DNA of 64,000 bases from an uncultured Pseudomonadota bacterium (GTDB lineage: Bacteria; Bdellovibrionota_B; Oligoflexia; Oligoflexales; CAIMVM01). The notes under the pieces were generated by a model that worked only from the letters and a program-made list of their open reading frames with translations, was not told the DNA's origin and made no database searches. A program made the translations under genes and the position numbers. Below are positions 54,211-62,246 of this stretch, piece after piece. Position 1 is the stretch's first letter. Each line of letters starts with the position of its first letter. The DNA is taken from assembly GCA_903844895.1 (NCBI GenBank), contig CAIMVM010000073.1, forward strand, positions 1-64,000, read 5' to 3'.

Positions 54211-54590
54211 GTAATACTCCCAGCCTGCAAATGTAAATGTAAATGTAAATGTGCCCCATTTTTAGAAATGGATCTTAAGAATCCCTTATATATTTGTTTT
54301 TAGAGCTAAGCTAGTGCGTTTCTTTGGCAGCCTAGGCGGAGGTGTCGCATCTAGCACCAAGGCTCTAAGGACCAGGTGATGCCAGGAAATGGGCAGGTTT
54401 AGTAAAGATGCCGAAGCCTCCTCCCTGCCTGGGGCCAGAGCTTCTGAGGCTGCGGGATCATGGAGAATTCCTCACTTTACCCTTCCGCAAGAACATGGCC
54501 GGCAGCTAATAGATGAGAAAAACTGAAGAACGATAGTTGCCTTCGGCCAGCGACACCTAGGAAATCTAGCGCAGCGGACCTTATAAGAGT
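54211..54590. other. Spacer with hexamer repeat and possible structured RNA
   Basis: Just upstream of the POT start is a four-copy tandem hexamer AAATGT (54227-54250), which may affect expression of that gene. From about 54330 to 54560 the sequence is richer in GC and inverted repeats (for example CCA..GGCAGG with CCTGCCTGG, and GAAGC with GCTTC), suggesting a structured RNA. It matches no tRNA, RNase P, 4.5S, tmRNA or 6S pattern that I can recall. No ORF. Confidence 0.4.
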
Positions 54591-54626
54591 ATGATCATAG
54601 CGACTCAAAAAATGAGGGAGCAACTT

Positions 54627-55229
54627 GTGATTAAGATTTATATTTCCATGTTCCTGATGTTTTCCTCTGCTATTGCTTCCGCTCGTCCTGTGGTTGTCGT
54701 CTTAGGTGACAGCCTAGCCGCAGGCTACGGAGTTGATAAAGATGAGTCCTTCCCAAGCCTTTTAGAGAAGAAGTTTAAATCCAACCATGTAGATATGAAA
54801 GTAATCAATGCCGGCCTTTCTGGTTCCACCAGTGCCAGTGGACCCTCACGAATGAATTGGCAGTTAAAAGCAAAGCCAACTCATTTGCTTTTAGCTCTTG
54901 GAGCCAATGATGGCCTGCGAGGAATCAATCCCGCAGACACCACAGAATCTCTTAGAAAGACTATTAAAATCGCTTTAGAGAATCACATAACTGTATTCCT
55001 GTTAGGAATGAAAGCGCCTCCTAATTACGGCAAAGAATTTACGCTTAAATTTGAATCGATATATGTAAACTTATCAAAGGAATTTAAGCTGGATCGATTT
55101 CCTTTCCTCCTGGAGGGAGTCGCTGGAGAAGCTTCGCTCAACCAGGGCGATGGAATTCACCCCAATGCTAAAGGACATCAAGTCATCGCAGATCATCTCT
55201 ATAATTTTCTAAAAGGAAAAATTCATTGA
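54627..55229 (+). CDS. tesA: TesA-like SGNH-family esterase/lysophospholipase
   Basis: A periplasmic GDSL/SGNH hydrolase: after a signal peptide (cleavage after AIASA) come block I VVVLGDSLAAGYG with the nucleophile Ser, block III ALGANDGLRG and block V GDGIHPNAKGH with the catalytic Asp/His. TesA is thioesterase I/lysophospholipase L1. The GTG at 54627 has GGGAG 6 nt upstream and gives the shortest good signal peptide; ATGs at 54591 and 54612 have no clear SD. It overlaps the ABC gene by 4 bp, in the same tesA-ybbA-ybbP neighbourhood as E. coli but here all on one strand. Confidence 0.9.
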   Translation: MIKIYISMFLMFSSAIASARPVVVVLGDSLAAGYGVDKDESFPSLLEKKFKSNHVDMKVINAGLSGSTSASGPSRMNWQLKAKPTHLLLALGANDGLRGINPADTTESLRKTIKIALENHITVFLLGMKAPPNYGKEFTLKFESIYVNLSKEFKLDRFPFLLEGVAGEASLNQGDGIHPNAKGHQVIADHLYNFLKGKIH

Positions 55230-55927
55230 GCATACTAAGCCTGAAAAACATTCACAAATCCTATTCCCAAGGTAGCTCAACACTTAGTATCTTGAAGGAC
55301 CTGGAACTTGAGGTCAACCAAGGAGAAATCGTCGCCATCACAGGACAGTCTGGAGCTGGAAAGTCGTCTTTGCTTGCCATTATGTCGGGAATAGACCGTC
55401 CGGACTCAGGGCAAATCATTGTGGGAACAACCCATTTAAGCTCACTAAATGAAAATGAATTGACCCAATTTAGAGGTAAGAATATAGGAATTGTGTTTCA
55501 GCAATTTCATCTCGTTCCGCATCTGACTGCCCTTGAAAATGTTATGCTCCCCCTTGAAATCGCTGGGGACAAAAGAGCTGAAGAAAAAGCAAGACAGTCC
55601 CTTTTAAACGTAGGCCTTGAGGCAAGATCAAACCACTTCCCTAGTCAACTCAGCGGCGGCGAATGCCAGCGAGTTGCCATTGCAAGAGCCTTCACCACGG
55701 AACCTGAATTTTTACTCGCTGATGAGCCTTCAGGAAGTTTAGATACCGCAACCGGAAGCCAAGTCATGGACTTACTATTTAATGAAGTAAAAAGACGCGG
55801 CATGACTTTAGTCATTGTGACTCACTCTGAAGACCTCGCCCTAAAATGTAGCCGACAATTTAAACTAAGCCAAGGAAAGCTCATAGAATCCATTAGACCT
55901 CCTGAATCGATTAAGGGAAATTTATGA
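55226..55927 (+). CDS. ybbA: ABC transporter ATPase (YbbA/LolD-like)
   Basis: A 233-residue ATPase with Walker A GQSGAGKSS, Q-loop VFQQFHLVPHLTALENV, signature LSGGECQRVAIARA and Walker B FLLADEPSG, followed by SLD. It is of the MacB/LolD/YbbA type that works with FtsX-like permeases. TTG start at 55226 overlaps the tesA stop, behind AAGGA. The stop overlaps ybbP's ATG by 4 bp. Confidence 0.93.
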   Translation: MSILSLKNIHKSYSQGSSTLSILKDLELEVNQGEIVAITGQSGAGKSSLLAIMSGIDRPDSGQIIVGTTHLSSLNENELTQFRGKNIGIVFQQFHLVPHLTALENVMLPLEIAGDKRAEEKARQSLLNVGLEARSNHFPSQLSGGECQRVAIARAFTTEPEFLLADEPSGSLDTATGSQVMDLLFNEVKRRGMTLVIVTHSEDLALKCSRQFKLSQGKLIESIRPPESIKGNL

Positions 55928-58461
55928 ACTTTTTTCTGAGGTCCCTTAGAGAGTTACGTGGTCAGAAATCTTTTGTACTTCTATTTTGTATCAACATCAC
56001 TTTCGGGCTTGTGGGTTTAGGCCTAATAAGCACATGGCGTCAAGCGTTTGAAGACACCATTGCTCAACGTTCTAAGACTATGTTAGGTGCAGACATCCAA
56101 ATTTCTACTCGCAGGACCTGGGATCCCAAAGAAATCGCAATCATAGAAAAAGAGACTGCAGCTTTAGGAAGCCCTATAGCAAGATCTGCAACGCTCTACA
56201 CTATGGCTTCTAGCGCATCCAAATCTCGTCTGATCGAACTTCGAGCGACAGAAGCTTCCCTGCCCTTTTATGGCCAAATCACAATCAAAGGCGATCCTTC
56301 GCATGTAAAACGCCTTAAAGATCAGGACCATTCCATTTGGATCTATCCTGAAATCGCTACCACCCTTGGACTTAATGTTGGCTCAATTTTAAAGCTTGGA
56401 GAATCAAACTTTACTGTGACAGGCATCACTGAAGACGACCCCGCAGGATCTTGGGCGGGGTCATCAGTTGCGCCCAGAGCGTACATAGACATAAAAGACT
56501 TGCAGGGCACGGAACTTGTTAGAAAAGGATCTACAGTTTGGAGTTCTTACTTAGTCAAAACGGCAACGGAAATAGAAACGAAAGTCATCATTAATAATTT
56601 AAGCGCGTTATTGAATGATCCTGGAGTTAATATAGTTGATCATCGAGAGTCCGGAGAGCAATCCGCACGCTTGTTTAAATATTTGACGGATTACCTATCC
56701 CTAGTCTCTATAACGGCACTTATTATGACAGGCGTGGCTGCCTCTTGGCTTTATCGCCACTATTTTAGAAGACGCCGAAAAACTACAGCGATCTATATTT
56801 GCTTAGGAGCCACCCGCTACGAAGCTTTTGGAGTGGGAGTCATTCAGGTCCTCTTTTTAGGAATCCTATCTTCTTTAGCAGCTGCTACTATAAGCCTTTC
56901 CCTGTCTGGAGTTCTTGTTAAGTTAGTGCATGAATTTGTCCCTTGGGCACTAACACCAGCTTTTAGCTTCGGCGTAGTTGCTAAATTAGTTTTCATTTCT
57001 GTGAGTACTTGTTTGGTAGTTTGCCTGCCATGGCTACTTGAAACAAAAGATATTTCACCCTCGCTCCTATTGAACGAATCGGTGGCCCAAGGCTCCCAAA
57101 AAAGCAAGTATCGATTTCTATCTCTAGGAATTCAAGTCCTCTTTTTTGCTGGACTAGCTATTTTAGAAGCCAAATCCTATTTATCTGGAATGGTCTTTTC
57201 CGGTACTCTGATTTTGGCAACCCTGATTATTTTGTTGTCTTCGAGGCTGGTGCACAAAGTTCTGAAAGGCTTCGCTGCGGGACTATCAGCCCCCCTTAAG
57301 CACGGACTTTTAAGAAGTGTCCGCTGTGTAGAGGAATCTACCCCAGCCATCGTCTCCCTTGGCTTGGCTACAATCCTTACGGTTCTCCTTCCCACTCTGA
57401 GAGATATTTTAAGGACAGAACTCAATGTGTCGTCAGATCGGGGCGTTCCTTCCATGTTTGTTTTCGACATTCAAGACGAACAAAAGGCACCTCTCGAGGC
57501 CTTGTTGACAGAGCTAAAAGCCCACGTTCAAATGATCAGCCCGATGATACGAGGGCGGCTTTTGACTCAAAATGGTAGCTCCGTTGTCCGAGAAGAAATG
57601 AACCCAAAGGACAGTCGCGATGCGGAGCGGTCAAAGTTAATGCGAAACAGAGGTTATAACCTTTCTTATCGCACTAGCCTTGACCCTTCTGAAAAAATCA
57701 CCTCCGGGACTTTTAAGGGAACACCATTCTCCCCCGAGCAACATGAATTGCCTGAAATTTCCGTTGAAAAAAACTTTGCCGACCGAACTAAAATAGAAAT
57801 GAATGACATATTAAACTTTGAGATAGAAGGGGTAGAAATTCAGGGCAAGGTTACATCTTTAAGGTCCGTTAAATGGGCCAGCTTTCAGCCTAATTTTTTC
57901 ATTCTTTTTCAGCCGGGAGTCCTTGATGATGCGCCCAAGACCTGGGTGGCTTCAATTGGCGCTACGAGCCCTGATCTAAAAGTTGAAATACAAAACAAAA
58001 TTGTACAAAACTTCCCAAATGTATCTGCCATTGATGTCGAGCGAGTTTTAAGTCGACTTATGGAGCTCATGGAAAAATCCTCGATTGCCCTTGGAGCTTT
58101 GGCTCTTCTTTGCGTCATAAGTGGCTTCCTAGTTCTGATAAGTATAACCAGACAGATGCTACACGAGCGCGAAAAAGACTTACTCCTCTACAAGGTAGTA
58201 GGAGCCGATCGATCTTTTCTAGTTAAACTTCTGCTAAGTGAGATTTCTATAATCGCTGCAGTTTCGAGTTTTACAGGACTGTTTCTAGGCCTAGCCATCG
58301 CACAGTCCCTTTCGGTCATCGTTTTTCAGTCAAAAACAATAGTCAGTCCAGGAACTGTTGTATGGATTCCATTTTTGTTTACTTTTTTTGCTGTCGTATT
58401 GAGCTATAGTTCCATTCGCCGTATCACGTCTCGACCCACAAGTTTTGGTCTTCTATCCTAG
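55924..58461 (+). CDS. ybbP: FtsX-like ABC permease (YbbP-like)
   Basis: An 845-residue permease with two FtsX-type units: TM near residues 18-40, a large periplasmic domain (45-245), three TMs (about 250-365), a central TM pair, a second periplasmic domain (about 480-700) and three final TMs (715-840, FLVLISITRQMLHEREKDLLLYKVVGADR). YbbP, with YbbA, is thought to handle lipid or lipoprotein-related substrates; the substrate is not established. Last gene of the tesA operon, no T-run immediately after. Confidence 0.9.
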   Translation: MNFFLRSLRELRGQKSFVLLFCINITFGLVGLGLISTWRQAFEDTIAQRSKTMLGADIQISTRRTWDPKEIAIIEKETAALGSPIARSATLYTMASSASKSRLIELRATEASLPFYGQITIKGDPSHVKRLKDQDHSIWIYPEIATTLGLNVGSILKLGESNFTVTGITEDDPAGSWAGSSVAPRAYIDIKDLQGTELVRKGSTVWSSYLVKTATEIETKVIINNLSALLNDPGVNIVDHRESGEQSARLFKYLTDYLSLVSITALIMTGVAASWLYRHYFRRRRKTTAIYICLGATRYEAFGVGVIQVLFLGILSSLAAATISLSLSGVLVKLVHEFVPWALTPAFSFGVVAKLVFISVSTCLVVCLPWLLETKDISPSLLLNESVAQGSQKSKYRFLSLGIQVLFFAGLAILEAKSYLSGMVFSGTLILATLIILLSSRLVHKVLKGFAAGLSAPLKHGLLRSVRCVEESTPAIVSLGLATILTVLLPTLRDILRTELNVSSDRGVPSMFVFDIQDEQKAPLEALLTELKAHVQMISPMIRGRLLTQNGSSVVREEMNPKDSRDAERSKLMRNRGYNLSYRTSLDPSEKITSGTFKGTPFSPEQHELPEISVEKNFADRTKIEMNDILNFEIEGVEIQGKVTSLRSVKWASFQPNFFILFQPGVLDDAPKTWVASIGATSPDLKVEIQNKIVQNFPNVSAIDVERVLSRLMELMEKSSIALGALALLCVISGFLVLISITRQMLHEREKDLLLYKVVGADRSFLVKLLLSEISIIAAVSSFTGLFLGLAIAQSLSVIVFQSKTIVSPGTVVWIPFLFTFFAVVLSYSSIRRITSRPTSFGLLS

Positions 58462-58527
58462 CATTCACGTCGCATGTGAAAAAGTACTGAAGCAGCTAGG
58501 CAATAGTTACAAAAGCATACTAACCCC

Positions 58528-58568
58528 AAAAATTCTGCCGCATAAACCTCAAGGGTTTTGCGGCAGAA
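58528..58568 (-). terminator. Bidirectional-looking intrinsic terminator
   Basis: A 15-bp stem with one bulge (TTCTGCCGCA..AAACC, loop, GGTTT..TGCGGCAGAA). On the minus strand it is followed by TTTTT, serving the 58650 lipoprotein gene; it may also stop ybbP read-through. Confidence 0.85.
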
Positions 58569-58649
58569 GACAAAATACTTTTTACCTAAGATGCATCGTT
58601 GCAAATTTTTTCTCAAATGTAAATAAAGATGCCTAATTCCTAATTGAAG

Positions 58650-59378
58650 TTAAGGCATCTCAGACCCATCGGGTAGCACCTTTACCAACTTTATAAAGAC
58701 ACTTCCTGCACCCGCTCCCATTTTATGGTCGTAGGTAGCGCCATTATTTGCGAGCGCGCGAACTACCATCATAATCTGACACGTACCCGCTGCGATTTCT
58801 CTTCCATGATTTACCGGACCATTGGCAGAGGAGTGAAGATGTATACCTACGGTAGTATCGTTACAAAATTTGATGCCCGCATAGAGGCTGTTAACTCCAG
58901 TAAAAGCAGCATCTCCAACGAGAGTATCCTTCACACCTGCCACCTGCTGATTGGTGGGCAAAGTAGGCGGCACAATGAGCGTTCCTGCTGCAGTAACCGG
59001 AACTTTTACAACTATAGGATTTGCTGCTGAAGTCCCCCAGCTTATGGGATTTGTAACATTGAACTGTGTGATAACTTTACCAGAAGCTAGCGTTGCAGCA
59101 TTATCTGCTTTAGTTTTATCTACCGACACCGGTTCTTTAGCCATTTCAGGCGTAGAAGGGGGAGCTTTCTTTGCATTTGGATCTATGGGAACTTCTTGTT
59201 TTGGATGAGTGGGATCCACAGAAACGGCATCACTATCTTTTTTTGTCAGTACTTTATCGGAAGTTGTACCAGACGTCTTTGATAAAATCTGGTTGGAATC
59301 CGCCTGAGAACAACTCGCCAAATAGATCCAAGTCACCCCATAGCTTAGACCTCTTAAAACCCTAGACTTTGTGCCCAT
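58650..59378 (-). CDS. Lipoprotein with conserved-looking His/Cys motif, unknown
   Basis: 242 residues with lipobox LASC (about Cys23), so lipid-anchored. A low-complexity Lys/Pro/Asp linker (about 35-95) leads to a compact beta-rich domain with CNDTTVGIHLHSS, NHGREIAAGTC and YDHKMGAG, three His clusters and two Cys that could bind metal or form a disulfide. It has no CxxCH haem motif. The ATG at 59378 has GAGGAG 6 nt upstream; the earlier ATG abuts the SD. I do not recognise the family. Confidence 0.6.
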   Translation of the reverse strand: MGTKSRVLRGLSYGVTWIYLASCSQADSNQILSKTSGTTSDKVLTKKDSDAVSVDPTHPKQEVPIDPNAKKAPPSTPEMAKEPVSVDKTKADNAATLASGKVITQFNVTNPISWGTSAANPIVVKVPVTAAGTLIVPPTLPTNQQVAGVKDTLVGDAAFTGVNSLYAGIKFCNDTTVGIHLHSSANGPVNHGREIAAGTCQIMMVVRALANNGATYDHKMGAGAGSVFIKLVKVLPDGSEMP

Positions 59379-59384
59379 AATCAT

Positions 59385-59961
59385 CTCCTCTAGTGATCAA
59401 GAAGCTATATCGTAAAAATGTAACTTTTATATAGATCTCACTTAATCTCCCGAAATAATCAATACTTTCGGTGTCTTAGGCGAGCCTCGAAGGGCTCTAT
59501 TCTTTACTCTACTTATTTTAAAATACTCGTTTTAAAATACTCGTTTTAGAATACTCGTTTTAAAATAGCCGTTTTAAAAGATGCATTGCCTTGCGCGCTA
59601 GAAGCACGGAGAATTGCACCTTGAAGCTTTGATGTTAAACAGAAATCGAACCATATTCTTTGTAAACCATCAACAAAATCAGGATACTACTGGCCTGTTG
59701 TGGCAAATCTTCCCTAGATAAACGTCAGCGGAGAGGAATGGCATTACTAAAAAGTCCCCCTTGGAGGGCTGAAAACTGAGAATTTCATGGCGTTTTGTGG
59801 GCTAAGGGCAGGCTTACGGCCAGTCCGCACTAGGAAACCACGAATCGAGGAATTTCTAGAGAAAAACCGTTACTTGAAGGAAGTCCCTCCCTTTTTCGCC
59901 TGAAATCTTTCGTTGCAATTTTAGGTTTTCTGACTATATCTTCATCCGATATCCTGCGAGG
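59385..59961. other. Gene-free spacer with one tandem array
   Basis: About 580 bp between divergent genes. Apart from the 14-bp repeat array at 59516-59584 (listed separately) I see no ORF, RNA gene or clear promoter. Confidence 0.5.
59516..59584. repeat. 14-bp tandem repeat array, 4 copies plus partial
   Basis: Unit TTTTAAAATACTCG at 59516, 59530, 59544 (one change) and 59558 (one to two changes), then a partial copy. No spacers. AT-rich. Confidence 0.92.
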
Positions 59962-60726
59962 GTGTATACTTTGGAAACCGACCACTTCATTCTTAATTTA
60001 AAGAGCGACAAAGACTGCTTGTTTGACTCTGCAGATTGGCCAAAGCCCTTCGAATTCAGCGAAGCCGTGGTTAAGGTGTTTGACGATATGGTATCGCGAT
60101 CGGTACCTCTATATCGGGACGTTAATGAAAGTGTTCTTTTTTGGACACATTCTTACTACCAAAAAGACAGTGCTATTGTAGATCTCGGATGTTCTACGGG
60201 TACAACACTGGAAGTGATAGGACGACATTTTAAAAGCCCAATAATAATGCTTGGAGTGGACACTTCCCAGCCTATGCTTGATGTTGCTAAAGATAAACTT
60301 GCAGGCCTGTCGAAACGTCACCAAATTGATTTTTTACAATGCTCTTTGGAGGACGTTGAGCTGCCCAAAGCCAGCGTCATCATTTTGAATTATACGCTTC
60401 AGTTTATTCCTGTAAGAAAAAGATTGCCCATACTTCAAAAGATATTCACAGCACTAAAGCCAGATGGGATTGTCTACATATCGGAAAAGATCCGCTATGA
60501 TAATTTAGGATTTCAAGAAACTACCAATCGCATTTATGAAAACTTCAAACACAGAGCTGGCTACTCGCAAAGCGAGATTGAGCGTAAGAAAGAAGCTCTA
60601 GATCAAGTACTCGTCCCCATGACCATCGAACAACTTTCCGCCATGATAAAAACTGCCGGTTTTTCTGTTCAAGAGACGGTTTTAAAATGGAATAACTTTG
60701 TATCGATAGTAGCTCAAAAATCATGA
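59962..60726 (+). CDS. cmoA: Carboxy-S-adenosylmethionine synthase CmoA
   Basis: A 254-residue SAM-binding Rossmann protein: IVDLGCSTGTTL motif I, GVDTSQPMLDVAKDKL, and the CmoA hallmark NYTLQFIPVRKRLPILQKIFTALKPDGIVYISEK. CmoA makes carboxy-SAM from SAM and prephenate, the donor for CmoB. The start is either GTG 59962 or TTG 59971; the TTG has GAGG 9 nt upstream and may be better. It overlaps cmoB by 4 bp (ATGA), giving a cmoAB operon. Confidence 0.95.
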   Translation: MYTLETDHFILNLKSDKDCLFDSADWPKPFEFSEAVVKVFDDMVSRSVPLYRDVNESVLFWTHSYYQKDSAIVDLGCSTGTTLEVIGRHFKSPIIMLGVDTSQPMLDVAKDKLAGLSKRHQIDFLQCSLEDVELPKASVIILNYTLQFIPVRKRLPILQKIFTALKPDGIVYISEKIRYDNLGFQETTNRIYENFKHRAGYSQSEIERKKEALDQVLVPMTIEQLSAMIKTAGFSVQETVLKWNNFVSIVAQKS

Positions 60727-61676
60727 AAGACTACCTAGATCTACTTTCCAACAAAGAATCGCGAGAACAAATTGAAAACTTGCGGAAGGATAGATCTGTT
60801 TGGCGAAACGATCCTAAGCTTGATTTGTATCGCAAAGCCGTCGCTATGGCTCCTGCTATCGAAGTAGCAACCAAAACTTACAACACATCTGCAGTATCCT
60901 TTGAGTCCCCATCCACCTTGGACGCCCCCACGCGCATTGAACTTTTAAAGTCTCTTGAAGCTTTTATTCCATGGAAAAAGGGTCCCTTCTCATTTTTTGG
61001 AATAGAAATAGATTCTGAGTGGCAGTCCCACTTAAAATGGGAGCGTATACTTCCCCACATAAAGAGTCTTGAAGGTAAGCGTATTGCCGATATTGGCTGT
61101 CACAATGGCTACTTCATGTACCGCATGCTTCATGAAAATCCTGCCTTGGTAGTAGGATTCGAACCGGTTGCTAAACATCTCCTAGCTTTTGAACTCCTTC
61201 AAACCTACGCAAAAGAGGATAGACTCTTCTTTGAACTTTTAGGTGCCGAACATATGCATCTCTATGAAAAATTCTTTGATAGAGTGTTTTGTTTGGGCAT
61301 CTTGTATCACCATACGGATCCTATAGAACTTTTGAGAAAGATTCATACTTCCCTCAATACGGGAGGGCAGGTCATTATTGATTGCCAGGGGATAGACGGT
61401 GAAGATCCCGTCGCATTGATGCCGCAGTCTCGATACGCAAATGCAAAAGGCATATGGTGGTTACCGACAAAAAGCTGCCTCGTCCATTGGCTTTCTCGGG
61501 CAAAATTTAGAGACATAAATGTTTTCTATGCGGAAAAACTTAATCCTGTAGAACAACGAACTACCAAATGGGCTCCCATCGATAGCTTAAGTTCTTTTTT
61601 AGATCCTTTAGATTCTAATTTCACCAAAGAAGGCTACCCCGCCCCCTGGAGATTTTACGTAACGGCGACAAAATGA
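60723..61676 (+). CDS. cmoB: tRNA U34 carboxymethyltransferase CmoB
   Basis: 317 residues matching CmoB: FFGIEIDSEWQSHLKWERILPHIKSLEGKRIADIGCHNGYFMYRM, GILYHHTDPIELLRKI and the C-terminal RYANAKGIWWLPTKSCLVHWLSRAKF. It transfers the carboxymethyl group from carboxy-SAM to 5-hydroxyuridine at tRNA position 34, giving cmo5U for wobble decoding. Translationally coupled to cmoA. Confidence 0.96.
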   Translation: MKDYLDLLSNKESREQIENLRKDRSVWRNDPKLDLYRKAVAMAPAIEVATKTYNTSAVSFESPSTLDAPTRIELLKSLEAFIPWKKGPFSFFGIEIDSEWQSHLKWERILPHIKSLEGKRIADIGCHNGYFMYRMLHENPALVVGFEPVAKHLLAFELLQTYAKEDRLFFELLGAEHMHLYEKFFDRVFCLGILYHHTDPIELLRKIHTSLNTGGQVIIDCQGIDGEDPVALMPQSRYANAKGIWWLPTKSCLVHWLSRAKFRDINVFYAEKLNPVEQRTTKWAPIDSLSSFLDPLDSNFTKEGYPAPWRFYVTATK

Positions 61677-61850
61677 CACTTTCCCATAGAGATATCTGCG
61701 GCTCTGTGAATCTCAACCTCTAGTGCTAAAATTGAAGGATACTTTAAGAGTTATCGTGACTTTCCCATTGAGATGCCATTTAACGACGAAACACAAAAAC
61801 AGGTGAAATATGATTTCACTCCCTTTTTCAAATCTTCATTTTTAAGTCCG

Positions 61851-61906
61851 CAAAGATTGAGACGCAAAGATTGAGACGCAAAGATTGAGACGCGAAGATT
61901 GAGACG
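61851..61906. repeat. 14-bp tandem repeat array, 4 copies
   Basis: Unit CAAAGATTGAGACG at 61851, 61865, 61879 and (one change) 61893. Perfect spacing, no spacers. Confidence 0.95.
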
Positions 61907-62025
61907 CGAGCAACAACATCCAGGTAAACATATTCCACTAGGAGATAGACACGCTTACAGGAGGCAGCTCATAAAATGTCAGCATTTGGCGGTGCTAAAA
62001 ATAAGTGTCTTTGCGAATCGCGCCA

Positions 62026-62087
62026 GCTCCAAACTGTTGCTCCAAACTGTTGCTCCAAACTGTTGCTCCAAACTGTTGCTCCAAACC
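62026..62087. repeat. 13-bp tandem repeat array, 4 copies plus partial
   Basis: Unit GCTCCAAACTGTT at 62026, 62039, 62052 and 62065, then a partial copy (GCTCCAAAC). No spacers. Confidence 0.95.
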
Positions 62088-62246
62088 GGAGCTCCCATCG
62101 GTTTCTCGATGCGACAACAAGCCGCAACACCTAGGCGCGGTAGTAACTAATCATTATTAATGGTTTAATTTTATTTTTTTTGGACTCAATTAAAAATACA
62201 CCTTGCCGATAAGTCTCCTTGTATCCCTGAAGCGTCGAGGTGGATT

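Larger units (their letters stand above)
61677..62246. other. Gene-free spacer with two repeat arrays
   Basis: About 570 bp downstream of cmoB. It holds two separate direct tandem arrays (14-bp at 61851, 13-bp at 62026). An 83-codon ORF through the second array is low-complexity and not called. Confidence 0.6.

Noticed and set aside
54330-54590. 4.5S/SRP RNA, RNase P RNA or tmRNA
   Set aside because: Key conserved blocks (for example GGAAGGAAGCAGCC or GAGGAAAGTCC) are absent; kept only as an unassigned candidate.
59516-62087. Repeat arrays as a CRISPR
   Set aside because: Units are directly adjacent with no spacers, too short, and no cas genes occur.
61899-62150. 83-codon plus-strand ORF
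   Set aside because: It reads through the 13-bp array, giving repeated LLLQT-type peptides; no SD, no neighbour coupling.
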